64,000 nucleotides of DNA, from contig NC_134373.1 of NCBI RefSeq assembly GCF_035582795.1, positions 37,604,501 through 37,668,500 on the forward strand, read 5' to 3'. Shown here piece by piece: positions 35,791-49,965 of this stretch (its first letter is position 1; the number at the start of each line of letters is the position of its first letter). Origin of the DNA: Mycteria americana. Taxonomy: Eukaryota; Chordata; Aves; Ciconiiformes; Ciconiidae. Made by a program: the position numbers and the translations under genes. The notes under the pieces are model-generated. The model was not told where the DNA came from. It saw nothing but the letters and a program-made list of their open reading frames with translations, and ran no database searches.

Positions 35791-38700
35791 CAAATAGAAT
35801 ATAAAGACCTAAAATCTTTGAGACTCTTAATGCTATAAATACATTTTGATCTTTTTATACCCGTGATTTTGCAGAGGTGGCAATGAGGTATCATTTATTT
35901 TGGTGAGAGTAAACAGGATATTTGCCAGCAGATACAATTTCTTTGTTTTCTTAAAGAAAATGAAATTACATTATTTGGAGGCTGTTTCAAGGATCTGGTA
36001 TGTTACAATGGATCCTGGCGAAGATGAATTAGTGGCCAGAGTATAGGTGATCTTGCCAAAAATGAATAGCAATGCAATTTATCATACGCTTCTGTAATTT
36101 ATCTCACGACCATGTATTAGATTAGATAAAGACAGAAAGACATGTGAATTGGACGGACCGGACTAATACTGAAAACTTACACCTGCTTTTATTGAGGCTG
36201 ACAGGAAGATTTCTGTTGCCTGCATTGCAATCAGAATTTGGCTTCACATTTTTAATTTGCTTTGAAGTATGATCTTGTCCAGCAACGAGAAAAAAGCTAA
36301 CTCAACATTAAAGAGTTGGTTGATTGTGTCTGCTGTTTTGTATTCAACACAAATTTGTTCCATCATATGTTTCGTATTCAACCATTTAAAAATTGTAAAT
36401 ATAAAAAACACTCAGAAGCTTAAAAATAACAGTAGTAAGCAGCTGTGAAACCGCTGCAAACACTCATTACATGCTACACCATTTTTAAGGTAACAAACCA
36501 ATAGTTTACCTTGTCCCTTTCCAACAAAATCCATACTTCAAAATCCACTTTTCATACCAAATCGGTCTGTCTGTAAGACAAACAGTCTGCAGCTTGGAGT
36601 GTTTACCTACACACAGCAAAAAGATGTGCTACACTGCCTTCAAATTCAGTAATATCACTAGCTACCTTCTTTAGGCTCGCCGCGAACCAGTGATTGATAT
36701 CTGTTCTTTTGCATTGCTTTCCTCTCATATCTCTTTGTCCTGCTGCTATAATCGATCACAGATTTTTCCATCAGGCTTCATGTCAGATTAGGATAGTGAA
36801 CATGACTAGCTTAGAACAAACTGCTCCAAAGCGCTCCAAGGCAAGCTCAGGAGTCGAACTGCTCTAAAAGTGACTGTCTTGGGTACGTCCATGAACGCAG
36901 TGCAATAGCAGGGAGTCAGAAATATGCTGGTGTGGTAAGGGCTCGGGATTGCTCCTCGCTATGAACCCTGGCGCAATCAAACCTGCCACCGTGGGGCTGA
37001 TATTTTAAGTGAGGAGCGATGCTTGGCTCGTCATTTTCCTGATTCAGGAGGAAATTTCTGCTTAGAAGTCAACGGATGTATCTGGCAGGATTTGCACACA
37101 TATTCTGTCTGGGATTTGAGTTGCAAAGTCACACTCAGCTTTTGTGTTTTGTGCTTTATGTGTGCTATCAAGAACTGAAAGGAATGAAAACCCAACAACT
37201 TTCTCTGCTCTGCATAGAAATGTATTTTAAAGATTCACAGTGACTAGTTTTCCTAGGAGAACTAAACTATCAATTCCTTATTTTAAAAGCCCTTTGGGGG
37301 ATTACTGCTTGTTTTTATAGTGCCTACCACAATTGAGTCCTCATCTTGGTTGCTGGTTTTTAGGTGCATCTGTCGTATAAATAACAAATGATTTTTTATT
37401 TTTTTTTAATGCGAAGGACAGAGCATTATTTATGGAAGTGGACTGTAAGGATCTGATCCAAATTTGGATCAGTGATCGCAGATGAGCTTGCTGACGGCAA
37501 TTGCCTCCCCCGTGGCTGCTGTTGCTCAGATCTATAAACCCTGAAGAAGGAGGTGGCTCTGCCCATGGCAGCTGGGTGACCTCTGGGACCCCTCCTGCAA
37601 GAGGAACAGCTGTTAAACCTTCACACGACTTCAAGAGAAGACCACGACGTGGTGGACAAGAAGTGTTTTGAGGAGGAACATCCAGTGTCCAGTGCAGGAG
37701 GTCCCTGAGCTGAAATAGGTGGAAAAATATTAAGGAAAACTATCATACGTGCTTGCCCTGTATACGTAAGATGTATAGGATACTCTTTCCTAGGTCCTCC
37801 CCTGTAACCACAGCTAGAGAAACACTAAATAAACAATGTCGATAGTCCAACCATTCAGGGCTTGTTATAGCCCAGTCTGAAACGACCATCACCAGAGATA
37901 GCCGCGACATCGTGGCACAGAAGTATTGTTATCCATTTTACACACTAAATCTCTTCTTCCTCCATTTCATTCTTTTTCCTAATAATGACTGACATCTAAG
38001 CCCAGGGCAAGCGTTAGGCTGTTGAAAGCAGTGCTTGCACAGCCCAGGGGAGCATGAACCCTGATGTCCTGCATTTCATCCCAGGGAAGACACGGGCAGT
38101 GGTGCGTTAGCATAACACTTCTAAGCGAATTCTGAGTAAAAGGCTTTTTGCTGTACATGTGTATAAAACAGGCTTTCTCCGGTTTTGCAATGTGAGGGTG
38201 GATGCTAAAACTGCCTGAAATTACAGCTTACTGGAAAACAAAACCCAAGAAAGCTTCAGAGTCAGCCGTCACAGAATATTTCCATCGGAAACTATTACTG
38301 GGATTGGGATCTTTCCTGAAATAAGTCAGGTGAACTGCCGTTCAGACGGACGTACTGCCAGGGCAGAAGGCAAACTGTGAAACAAATACTCAAGTACCTA
38401 TGGGCTGCTGTAACGCTGCATGGCTGGCGGCAGGTAATGGTAAGGGGGCATATCAAAATATGATTCTAAAAAAAAAAAACCCACAACTAAAAGCTTGTAC
38501 TCTGCCAAAGGCAAAGTCTTTGCAGCACAAATTTTGCAGTATTTCTGGTTCCTACAGGTCAGGTCCTGGCTACTCCTCCTCTCACCTAGCAGAGGCTTTG
38601 AGGCTGTGCCTGAAGACAGCCCTTGCTCTAAGGCAGAAACCGGGGTCTGCTGGGAGGCAAAGGACCGCGGCCAGAGGCATTTGGGGTTCCTTACCTTGCA

Positions 38701-39707
38701 GGTGAACCTCAGGCCACCCGCCTGAACAGTTGATTTAAACCCTTGCGTAGCTAGCCCACACAGCAGGAAAGCTTAACCCAGATTACTAAGGGAAACCCCT
38801 TTCTGGCATGATTTATCGAGAGGGGGCAACTGCCCTGTAACCAAGCAAGGGACACAGATGCCATGGTTTACTGTTCAAATGGCTTATCGATGTGTAAGGT
38901 CATTCATCACGCATTGCTTTAGGCTCCCAGGCCAATACGTATAAAAGCCTGTCTCACAACAACCGCAGCCTTTTTGACTCCCATCTGCCCACAGCAGCCG
39001 TTCCAACGTTGCTAATTACATCCCTGCACATTACTATATTGACTACAACTCGCCTCAAAGCTGCAGCTGTCCTGATGTGCCCCAAGGGTGGATTGTGTTA
39101 ACGAACAAAAAAGATGCAGGGTCTCCGTTAAGAGCCTGTTTCAAAGCCCAGAAGTTACAAGCTCAACCTCTGGACAACCACGCTTCCATTTGGAAGGCAG
39201 AGTTGCTCCAAGACTGCCTTATTTGTTTCAGTTTGTTTGCTATAATTCCGTTTCTCATGTATATGTGGCTGCATGCTTGCATTAACAATGCATGGAAGGG
39301 CTCCGTTTCTTTGCAGTCAAAAAAGAAAGATAAAAAGTAGACATGCTGAGAAGACAAGAGAGATCAGCTAGAGAGGGACCCCAAGAGAAGCAAAGCCAGT
39401 GGGCTGCGGTGCAGGAGAGGCTGAGACCTCCAGGTCTTCCCAGAAGAGGCGTGAGCGGGGGAAGTGGCTCTCCGGGGGAAGAGACTCCTCTCAGACATTA
39501 CGAAAAGCATGAAAAGCAATTAAAACAACCTTAAAATAGGAAGGTCTCTCCCTCTTTTTTTCAGAGCACACTTCTGCACTCCCAGGGCTCTCGCTGACCT
39601 AGATAGAGGTGGAGGGACATGTCTGGCCTAACGCACAGGCGAAAGGTATCCTGTTTATTAACCGAGGACATGTATCGTGGCAGCACTTGGCAGCCCAAGC
39701 CCTCGGA

Positions 39708-39729
39708 GCAGCCCGAGGGCTCGGGCTGC
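39708..39729. repeat. 10-bp perfect inverted repeat with 2-base loop
   Basis: GCAGCCCGAG, GG, CTCGGGCTGC: a GC-rich hairpin-capable palindrome inside a moderately GC-rich patch (39.68-39.84 kb). It is not followed by a T-run, so it is not terminator-like. Confidence 0.85.
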
Positions 39730-42520
39730 AGCTCCCAGCAGCAAGGTGCCCTGGGGCCATGCCGGGAGCAGCGAGGGCAGCAAGCAGAGCTGCCCGCACC
39801 CGCAGCTGCTCAGGGGCATGCTGAGCAGAGGAGTTAAGCCCCGCCATTTTTAGGAAATAGGTATTTATTCTGGTCTTTAGGCATCTTCATAGGGGATTTA
39901 TAAACCTTCTGCTAGAACTGGGGGAGTCAGGCAGAGCGGGGTGATCGGTGCTTCGTTCCAGGGCAGGGGAAGCCGAGGGGCAGCCTCACTTCTGAGTGCA
40001 TCTACCCGACGTGTGAGAAACCTCTTCCTTGTGCTCTTCCACGTGATTTGGAGGAGGGCTGTGAGCCAAATCCTCCCACAGCGATGTCCTCACCGCTGAC
40101 ACGGATTGTCTGCATGAAACGCAGTGGTGCTCAGGGAATATGGACCGGGGACACGCAGCGCTGGTCCCACCACTAACTGCATGCCAAACAGCCTGATTTT
40201 AAGTTACTTTATGGGAAGAAACAGGTAATTCCAGTTTTAGATACAAGATCTCAATCGTCTAATGCTTTTCAGTCATGAACCTCATGCTGAGAGCTGCCTC
40301 TCCGGAGCTCTAGCTGTGCATCCTCACTTGCAAGCAGAGATGTGGTGTCCTTGTGAGGATTTGAAGAGGGCTTGAGCTGGAGCTTGTCACTGTCATGGTT
40401 TTAACCTTAGTAACAGGTAAATCAACGGGCAAGGAGGGTGCGTAGGAAGGAATCGGGGAGAGGGCTACGACACCCGGCCAATGCCATGTGTGATGCACAC
40501 CCAAACCCTTATCCCTGCTCCAAATGACAGGCAAAACCACCAAAGGCAATCCTAACCTCAGAGCAGTAGCTACAAGGGTATGACGAGATGGCTGCTGTTC
40601 ATCCAAAAAAATAGCAGCTTTTGCCCACCGAGTGCCACACCGCTGCTGAAGGCTTTGTAGGCTCACAGCCATGGTGAATTTTAGGGATGGGGCTGGAGAA
40701 GGTATGGGTGCGGTGGACTTTCAAAAAACAGCTTAGGATGCCTGGAAAGGAAACTTGGTGAGTGCCCTTCTTAAAAAAATCTGATTGTACCAACAGTGTT
40801 AACACGAATGGAGTAGGGAATAGGAAATTGTGTAATGGAGTTTTTAATTACGACTCTTTTTCCTTTCCTAAAAAACATTAAAAAGTCATGATGTGACCAA
40901 ACGACTCAAGCCTACAAAATACGTCAAATTTTACTTTTATACTCATTGTGGCCCTTTGTTAATTTATAGCTAGTGAAATAATAAACAAAGCCAATCTTAT
41001 CATTTACATCGGATACTATAAAAGTGGTAATTTTTAAAAGGTTACCTAGAATCAATGTGAAGCTTTGATTTCTGTCATTAGCATATTTAAGTCTAGCTTA
41101 GGAAAGGTTTCTTCCCTGAAAAATGCATTTCGCTAAAAGCTCTTTAGTGGCCATAACCATTCTGCTGATCTTCTCAAAATATGTTCTCCTCATAGGCCAG
41201 AGCTAACCTGTGCATATGAAATGAGTTCAGCTTAATGTTGTGTTAAAAGAGTTTGGTCTCTGGAGCAGTCGGTCTTCTTAATAACATGTAATCATATGCC
41301 ATCTATTTAGTTTTCATTTAACTTGCCCCATACAAGCAATGAATCCAGTTTAATTAAATGTTCCTTTAAACAGCGAAATGACACTGGTTTGTATTTTAAA
41401 AAATCTATATGCCACAGGGCACCCTCAAGACATGGAATCCTAATAAAGAGGATGTAAGACGTACAGCTAATAATACAGAGCAAGTTTGACATTTGCAGGG
41501 TAATTTAGTGAACCAAGTGCTTCCTTACAGTCTTCACGTGGGAGCGCAGTGGCTGCAGTACCATTTAATAGAAGATGAAGAGCCATATTTGTAATAATGC
41601 TAATAAACAACTAATCTGAAAATTAGACTAGCATGTGGCAAAGGGATGTTGTGCATGTATAATAAATGCTGCTCAGCGGCAGGATGAAGGTTGTCAGCTG
41701 ATGCTGAAATGCTGGCACAGCGGTGATCGGCAGCCTGGGGAGGCTGGGCAAGGCTCGGTCTCCCGTGGCCCACGAGTCCCCAGGCTGCACGCTGCGGGGC
41801 AAGGAGTGGAAAAATGCACGTTAACGCCAAGGGATGGTAACGGGGTGTAGGAAACGGGCACTGCAGGTACCCCTAAGAGACCTTAAAATAGCCCCAAGGT
41901 CCTGACGACCAGGGGAATGGCTTTAAGTTCAATGAGTGCTTACTGATTATCCCGGTAAGCGGTGAGGCTAGGCATTGACCAAGCATCCGCTTTCAGTGTT
42001 ACTTTTCTCTGATAAGTTAAATCTGGCCTAACCCGGGCCAGTAAGTAATTTAACTCTTCTGTTCTCAAGGGCATCATAAGGTAGAAGAGGAAAATGAGGC
42101 AGAAACGAGTGGTAAATGTTCATCTTTCTCCTTTAGAAGAATCAGAACCTTTAATAAAGTAAGTATTAGGGCAATGAAGAAATAAACACTGAAAGCATCT
42201 CACTCATTACTAAAATGAAAGTGCTTGCTAATATATGTAGTGCACCTGGAAATACCCATTCAAGTAATTACAAAAGGGAAAAACACTGGGGAAACAGGCA
42301 AGCATGAAGACAATAGCCATTAGAAACAATATTAAATTAAGCATGCCTTTTGAGATCTACAAATTCACTGATTAAATTGTGCATTACAAACCCTGCCTTG
42401 ACTGCACTTAGCTGGAGTCCTGGAGCGAACCTGCAAAATTTGAAAACAGCCTCTTGATTTGTATTGAGCTGCAGTCAGGGCTGTTCCTAACTTTGCTTAG
42501 TCCTGGGATTTTTAAAAGAT

Positions 42521-42550
42521 AAAAAAAAAAAAAAAAATTAATTTTTTTTT
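42521..42550. repeat. Poly(A)-TTAA-poly(T) tract
   Basis: 17 A residues, TTAA, then 9 T residues, giving self-complementary homopolymer arms. Confidence 0.9.
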
Positions 42551-45500
42551 GCAGATTCCAGCTAGCAGAAGGCATCACACTCCCCCAGCCTGAGCAAAAC
42601 AAGGGCAGAAAAAGGGCACTTCATGCCATGCAGCGTTAAGCTTGGCAAATGGCATAAAGCCCATCAAAATCAGCAGGCACCTCCTCATTGACCGAACAGC
42701 CCTTGAGCGTGGCCACCCGTGAGCGTTTGGGTGAATTCAGCTGCAGTGGCCCCTGCGTGCGCCCGGGGAAAGGAGCCCCAGCTTCTCCGGGGAGCCCTTT
42801 CCCACCCAGCTATAGGGCAGGATGGCTTCTTACCCCGTATTTTGGCTAAGGTGCCTTTCGCTATGGGGCAGAGCCCGCAGACAGAGGAATTACTCCTCTG
42901 TGATTCCTGCCCCTCGGATATTCCCACCCCAGGGACAACTCATGGGGCAGCAACCATGAGCTGTAGGTCAGAGCTTGCTCTCTTAAGGCACTCGCAACCA
43001 TATGGACGTTTGTGTGTCTGTGCAAAGAAAGGCTGGAATAGAGGCCAAGATATGACCTTACCGGTGACAAAACTGTATCCTCTTACAGAGACATGAGAAA
43101 TGAGTGAAGATAGGGTTATCAATACGTTTATTGGAGTGCAGGGTTGTTTATAACCATTTTCCTATCGTTGATGAGATTTCCAGGGCTAATGGAAACTCTC
43201 CCACTTTCTCCTGTTTTCTGAGAGATCTCCTAAAATTGATTGTGGAAGCCAGCAACCGCTTCCAATTGATTTTGTGTCATTAAACATTAAAAACCGTGTG
43301 CAGCTTCCGTAGAGTTCTTTCTGCTGGGAAGTGGGCTATCGCCTGCCAGAGATCCCAGGTTGCTGCTAAAACCACGGATTGGCTGGGAGGGGGGTAAAAT
43401 TGTTAGAAAACTCTTTCCTAGCTAAGACTTCTTTGTAACAACAAACACACATAACCTGTGCTCCTTCCTCTTCCAAAATCTGGGAGATAGGTAGCTTTAC
43501 TTAACTTTTCAGCTTTCAGCTTTATTTAGTGGGAAGAGAAGAGCTGAATGGAGCTCACTCGTTTCTGCTTCTATCCACTTGGTCCCTCTCTGCTTTTCTC
43601 TAGGCAATGAGGAGCTCCTGCTTTGTTTGCTCTTAGGGAGCCTCCTAATATCCTTCCTCCCCTCATTCACTCAAGGATTTCCAGTGAGCCAGAAGAAAAG
43701 AGGACCTTTGAGGAGTCTTTGCTCCCAGGAAAGCAGAAGGTGAGGGCTCCTTCCCTGTTTCTCAGTTCATTCTCTCCATATGAACAATCTGGAGCCAATC
43801 TGTCTGGTGCAGATGGAAATTCCCATTTTAGCTGTTGATGGGCGGTGGGGAAGCAGGGAGCTGCTATGCAGTTGCAGACTGCAGGGCTCATACCTGATCC
43901 TGATCACAGCGAGGGCTCTCTGGAGACTTATTTTGGGAATACATATATGTAAATGAGGCCTTTCCAAAACCCCAGGGAGTTCTGTGAGAAGTGAATTCAG
44001 CATGACTCCATCCCTGTCATACCTAAATAACAGACCTCTGTGGTCTGAAGCTGTCAGGAGACCAGGAGAAAACTGGAGTCACACAGTTCCTTTCCCCTCC
44101 ATAAACCCATCGAGGCCCCCCCTAGACCTCTCCCACCCCTTTGCAAGTCACGTTTCCATTAACTGTATCAAAAAACCAGAGCACTCATGAGCTGCTGAAG
44201 GGATAACAGCTGGATGACAAACGGTAGGACCAGCCACCTTGAATGGTGAAGAGTGTCAGCTGCTTTGCTCAGATGTCCTGGACACAAATGGAAAAACACT
44301 CTGACTGAGGGACAAAGCCTCCTGTTCCTGCAGGGAGCACATTCAAGAGGACAGCTTTTGTGCACCGTTTCAGACTTTGTAATTAAGGCCTGAATAGCCC
44401 ATAAAGTGACACATAACATATTAAACACCTTCTGCGTCTTAGGAAGCACAAACTAGGTGTTGCAAATGGAGACTCACATGGCCCAGCTGCCTCAGGCCAT
44501 ATGGTCACTCTGCTCCTCGTTGTGCCACTGTACATTTGGAAACGCAGCAGGACGGTTGGGATGCTGGCGTGGGCAGGGAGCAGCAGCACATGCAAGGGTG
44601 AAAACGACGTTGGTCGGACAAGGGCTGCTCAATGTGCTTTCTCTGTTAGCATTTGTGGACCTGGTTCAGACACTCAATTTGTGATACGTAGAGCAGCCAA
44701 AATAACTCTATGCAAAATAAACAGCTGAGAGGAGATGAAAATAGAGCTAATAATACAGTCATTAGGAAGAAAGCCAAAGCACAAATTGCACTCTCTAGTG
44801 TGAAAGGAGAAGTCAGAGAAGGGAAATGACTGTACGTACCCTACGCTGCACGGGGGACACAAATACGGCCCCAAATAGCAGCTGTCTGTAGCAAGGGGAC
44901 AGCGAGAGGCTGTGTGGCCAGACCTGTTGGCTTGGCACTGGACACCGTCCCAGCAGGATGGTGCTTGAGAGGTGGGCAGGTTGTTCATGGCCCTGCCTGG
45001 TGGGCGACAGCTCGGCGGGGTACAGCGGCAGGCAGGGCAGGAGCATCTCGCACCATAAATTTGTGTCACCTGGGAAGATGGGAGCACCACCCTGCTCTTA
45101 CAGATGTGCAAAACACATCTGCCAGGGGGTCATTTGCTGGCACCAAGATGGGTCATGATTAAGAGAGCCGCAGCCGGACGTTTCAAACCAGCAAACTGAC
45201 AGTCCAGGAGGGTCAGCAGTGGCGACGGAAAACCATTTCCAGCCCTTGGATGGGCATTAATAACCGCAGCGTAGGGTGTGCGGCTGCCTCGTCCTGTCCT
45301 GCAGAGGCTACAGTCCTGCAAGCAGAGCTTAACCTCGGTGCATCCTATAAGGCAGGCACAATACCAGAAGCGGTTAACAGTAGCAGAGCAGTTGGGGATG
45401 TTTTACTGCCGTTTGCTTGATAGCCAGTGTTTCTGATCCATCTAAGGTCAGACAGTACATTTCTTTTTACCCTCAGGTGGAAGCTGATGATAATGCAGCT

Positions 45501-48500
45501 TCTTGACTTGCCATTCACGGCACCTATTTAAAGTTGCTCGAAGAGGCTTTGCAACTGCACATCCTTAAACAGAAAACTTCAAGTGCCTTTTTGTGCAGAG
45601 TGCTCTTGAGTTTAGACCTACCTCCAACTTGAAACAGAAGGAAAGTCCTACCAGAAAGCAAATAGAGGGCAATTAAATATATACTTGTTTACATAGTAGT
45701 CTTCTGCCCAAGATGATCAAGGCTATTCTCTTTTACATGTGCATTTCTGCTATGATAAAAACGCTGCAGAGCAAACGATGCAAGCCCACACTTCAGAAGT
45801 ATTGACTGGAATGATTTCTCCCCACTCCTTTTGCCGTCAGCTTTCTCAGGTGGTTCCCCTCCAGTCTGTTGCATTCTTAAAATGGAAAAAAAAAAAACAA
45901 ACCCTGATTTCTTAATCACACGTTACAGAATGATTGTGATTTCCCTCAATATCTCTCTGTGCCTCTAGGGAAATATAGTCTAGGCCAATTTCTGGTATCT
46001 GCCTTTCCTAATCCCCTGTGCACACCAAGGCGGAGGGTTTATTTAGTCATGTGGGAATGTCCACCTCTTCAATGATTTTTGCCCGCTTTGTTCTCTCATT
46101 GCTGGAGGAAGAATGTTAGAGGATCTTTGGTTTTCTGTTTCTTTTGGAAGTAACATCATGAACCTAAAAAATCAAACTTTTTGCTGAACAATTTTTATTT
46201 ACAAGTAACACCTAAAATTGCAGCAACAGGAAGGAATATGAGATATATTTTCTTTTCTCCCTTGCAGTTGTCAGAACTTCAATGTATACAATGAATTTTC
46301 CTCCTTAGCTGAGGAACTCACATGGTCTCTGCCAGAAATTTCTTAGCTTCTCACTAAAGTTCAGGCTAGAGAAATAATCTTCTCTCCATGATACAGGTAG
46401 GGGACCAAGATGCAGAGACTTGAACTGGATTTAAAAAATTATTGTGGTGCCTAAAGCTGAGAGTAAAAACTAAATAGCAGTTTCAAGAGCTCTCGTTGTG
46501 TGAAACCAAGAGGAGTTAATAACTGTTTTTTCATCTTTCAATACCTGAATGTCTTCAAACTCTGTCCCTCACCAACGTGCCCGGGTTCACCTATGAAGCC
46601 TGTGCAAGTTGAACCTGCACTCCCAGCTCTGGCCCAAAGTGCTGACTGAGCCCACATCCAATGGTGATGCAAACTTAGTTAAATATAAAGAAACGTATCC
46701 AGAAAAGCACTAAACAGTGACGACAGTAGTTAAATAGCTGTCATATGTCACGGTGTTTGCCCATGCAGGTGTGGTCCCTCTTTGCCAAGGTGGCAAAAAT
46801 GGCTCTTCTAAATAGATGCTCCAAATGAGCTGAATCAAGGCAGAAAGATTTCCCTCTTTCCTCTTCACTCCTTGCACAATGCAAAGCAGAAGATACCTAT
46901 GCCAAACCATTTCGTTTCTTCCAGCTTTATTGCCAGCCTTCGGGCTGTCTCATTCTGGACCTGCTGCAATCCAATCTGCTCTTGCTAATACTTCTAATAT
47001 AATATTTATAACAGCCCAGGTTGAACCAAAGGCTACTTTCACTGACAGATGCCACAAGCTATATCTCTCCTTTCCATTTTATTGTTTGGTAGCTTCTGGC
47101 AAAGAGGCAGAGGATCTGGTAATGAAATGCTCCTTCTCTGTTTTAAACACACAGGAACATCTTGCTCTGCTGCCTATTATTCATGGGGGAGTAATCAAGT
47201 GGTTGCCGGTTGGGTATCAATGTGTTATGGAAGGGCAGGATATGTGATTGGGGTGGATAAGATATGTTTCCGATTTAATTATTGAGCTACAAATGCATAT
47301 CAGCTTTCACACTTGTGGCTTTGGGGACGTGCACGTGGGCAGAGTCAGCTGCGACACTGTGGACAGGGGGACCTTATTCTGTAACAGGGGTGTAAAGTAA
47401 TTTCTCTGTAACTAAAGATAATGAGTTCTGCAGGACTATAAATAGGTGTGGAGCTGTTTTGCAGATAAAGCATCTCTTTGCTACTTTGCTACAGCAGAGC
47501 AATGGGGAAAATTCTGCAGGGAACAATCTTCTCCTGGCAGATGGTTGGACCAGGAGACCTGCTCGACATTTTCCATGTCTAGTTTTTATGATTTATACAG
47601 CATCACCCCTTGGAAAAGCAATTCTGAGAGGACATTACGATTCTATGATAACCCACTCTACTTGAAAGAGGAGGAAAAAAAAAAAGACTATATAAATATG
47701 TGTATCCCCTATGGTTGGAGTTAACCAACTTCTTCAACTCAAGTTCTGTTTCAGTTTTTCAACTTTCCTGGCTAGAACCACATGGAGTTTTTTGTTAGAT
47801 GGTTGATTAAGCAAATTTCCATTGGAATAATAGTGATTTTGGGGGAGAGGTGAGAATGGTTGGAAGGAAAGAAGAGGGGAGATGAGGACGATCAGGCACC
47901 CCGGGCCCTGCATTGTGCAAGAGCTAAGCTTAGTCTCTGGTAAGGACCAGACTGAGGAGGTATTCAGTGTCTTCTGCTCTGGACATGTGCCCTAGCCCCT
48001 AGGCGACTTATTAGCTCTCTCTGGGGGAGAAGGAAACTTCCTTTTTACCGAAATCCCTGTTTTCACCCAATCACAGGATGAGAAAGATGATGAAATATCA
48101 AAAACAACTTTTGGAAGGAAAATAGCTTTCCTCCAAGCTCTATTCAAGTGCCTTGGGGAGGGGGAAGCTCTTCCTTCTAGTCTTCATTAGAAACAGAAGT
48201 CTGAATCAAGGGGGAAAATAAGATCCAAGGAGAATAAAAGACTTCAGGGCAAAGTTTTTGCTCGGTACAACTCAGTTGGCAACTGGGAGTTTTGCATTGC
48301 TCCGTTACAAGCCTTTGCTCCATGTAGCAGAGCTATGTGGCACAGCTGCTGTCCAAGGGCGGTAGTAAAGATTGAAGTGGTCAATCATGCTCATAAGGAC
48401 ATCAAAGACCAGAAACAAAAATATTTCAGATAAAGAAATGTCATCAGGCCAAACTGGGAGGATAAGAAAATGTACTGACCAAAGAGCCCATGATGGGAAA

Positions 48501-49201
48501 TGGCTGGAGACAGATTATTTTGAAAGTAACAATTAATTTTAAATCAAACAAGCAATTAATTTAAAACCACAGTCTAAACAGAAGATGACAATTAAGCCAG
48601 TAAATATGGAAAAGTTGTGGAAAAAATAATATACCAACTTCATTTATGTTTACAGCTGCACTCTGTCCCCCCTCCTTGATCTTTCTTGTATAAACAAAAG
48701 CTCAGAGCTTTTCCACTCTGCTTTCCAGAGTGCAGAAACCTGAGTATTTGTTGTTTTTAGACTCTCTTGATATATGTCCATGGCTACGATATAGCATCCA
48801 CTGATAACTCCTACTTCATACTATTGCTCTTTCCTGCAGAGGAGCTGTGCTCCTCTAAACGCACAGTTTTCTTTAATGCAAACATCACCCTGAGAGCTGG
48901 ACGCCCTCATCTTGTGCAGATTTAATCTAAAACCACAGAAAAAAAATGTATTCTGAATGCAAAGCAAATAACAATTACCCTGACACTTCCTTATTTCAGC
49001 AGTGAACTGCAGCTGTATTTGCTCTTGGGCAGGGGAACTGTTTTCACTTAAGCCACGGGGAGAGGAGACTACAAATCCCAGAATTTCATTGCCTGGAGGA
49101 ATCCCCATGGCACATACATTTGGGTGTGAATTGCTGGAAAAGAGTACTCAAATTATTCTTGCTGCTCTTGGACACAGCTGGCAGGACAATTCACATTGCC
49201 T

Positions 49202-49224
49202 GGAAACCAGGAAACCAGGAAACA
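49202..49224. repeat. GGAAACCA octamer, about three copies
   Basis: Tandem GGAAACCA, GGAAACCA, GGAAACAT. Confidence 0.85.
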
Positions 49225-49927
49225 TCCAACTGATTTTGCTCAACTATTATTTTTAAAAAGCCCCAGCCTCAGCAGTCCTCAAGAGGTCTCTCCCTCTCCT
49301 TTAATTTCTTAATGCATGTAAAACCAAACAGAAGAAAAACAGGGCAGAAGGTTCATGCAGTTAAGCTCTAGATTGACTTCATCCAACTTAATGCTTTTTA
49401 ATCACTCTTTGAACAAAAGATTTAGTCTTCATAATCCTCCTTTTGCTCAATTTGCTGTTCCTTACTTTAGGAAATCTACTATTTGTTTGGTTTCTCTGAT
49501 TCCCACCCCCTGAATGAGTTTGCAGGAGAAAAAAATGGCTAATATCACAGGGAAAATTACTTTCAAGAATAAAATAAACTACAAATTACAGTGCCAGCTT
49601 TTCTTTTATGGCTCTTCTTTGGAAAGGTGCACCCAAAAACATATGGAGCCCTTTTCAACTGGGAATCATCTGAGCTGCTAACCAACACTTCTTGTATATC
49701 TCCAGGAGCAAGAATGCAATTAGACCTGCTGATTTCAAGGCTAATGAAGCCCTTGTTTTGGTAGACTGAGGTTTGGTTTTAGTGTTAGAGTCATTTGCAA
49801 AGGAATTCCTGTCAGAGGCTCTGCTTCTTGGCAGGGTCTAGCAACGTTGCCACCGCTCTCGTTTTCCAAACATTTGAACATATTTTTGTCTACATATGCT
49901 TTAACTTGATTGTGATGGAAAATCACA

Positions 49928-49965
49928 CACCAAATTACCAAATACCAAATTACCCGATACCAAAT
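49928..49965. repeat. ACCAAAT-type degenerate short repeat
   Basis: Repeated ACCAAATT/ACCAAATA units with one diverged ACCCGATA unit. Confidence 0.75.

Noticed and set aside
36840..36870. GAGTCGAACTG resembling a tRNA T-arm (B box) complement
   Set aside because: No matching A box, cloverleaf or acceptor stem can be drawn around it.
44674..45111. 145-codon minus-strand Cys-rich ORF
   Set aside because: The cysteines have no regular spacing and no family is recognisable. Probably chance.
46879..47247. 122-codon + strand ORF
   Set aside because: No splice-bounded structure or recognisable family.
47540..47660. GGTTGGACCAGGAGACC ... ATTCTATGAT resembling a CR1 3' end
   Set aside because: The diagnostic CCTTCCAAC segment is missing and the spacing is wrong. 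It could be a very old CR1 but is not supportable by eye.
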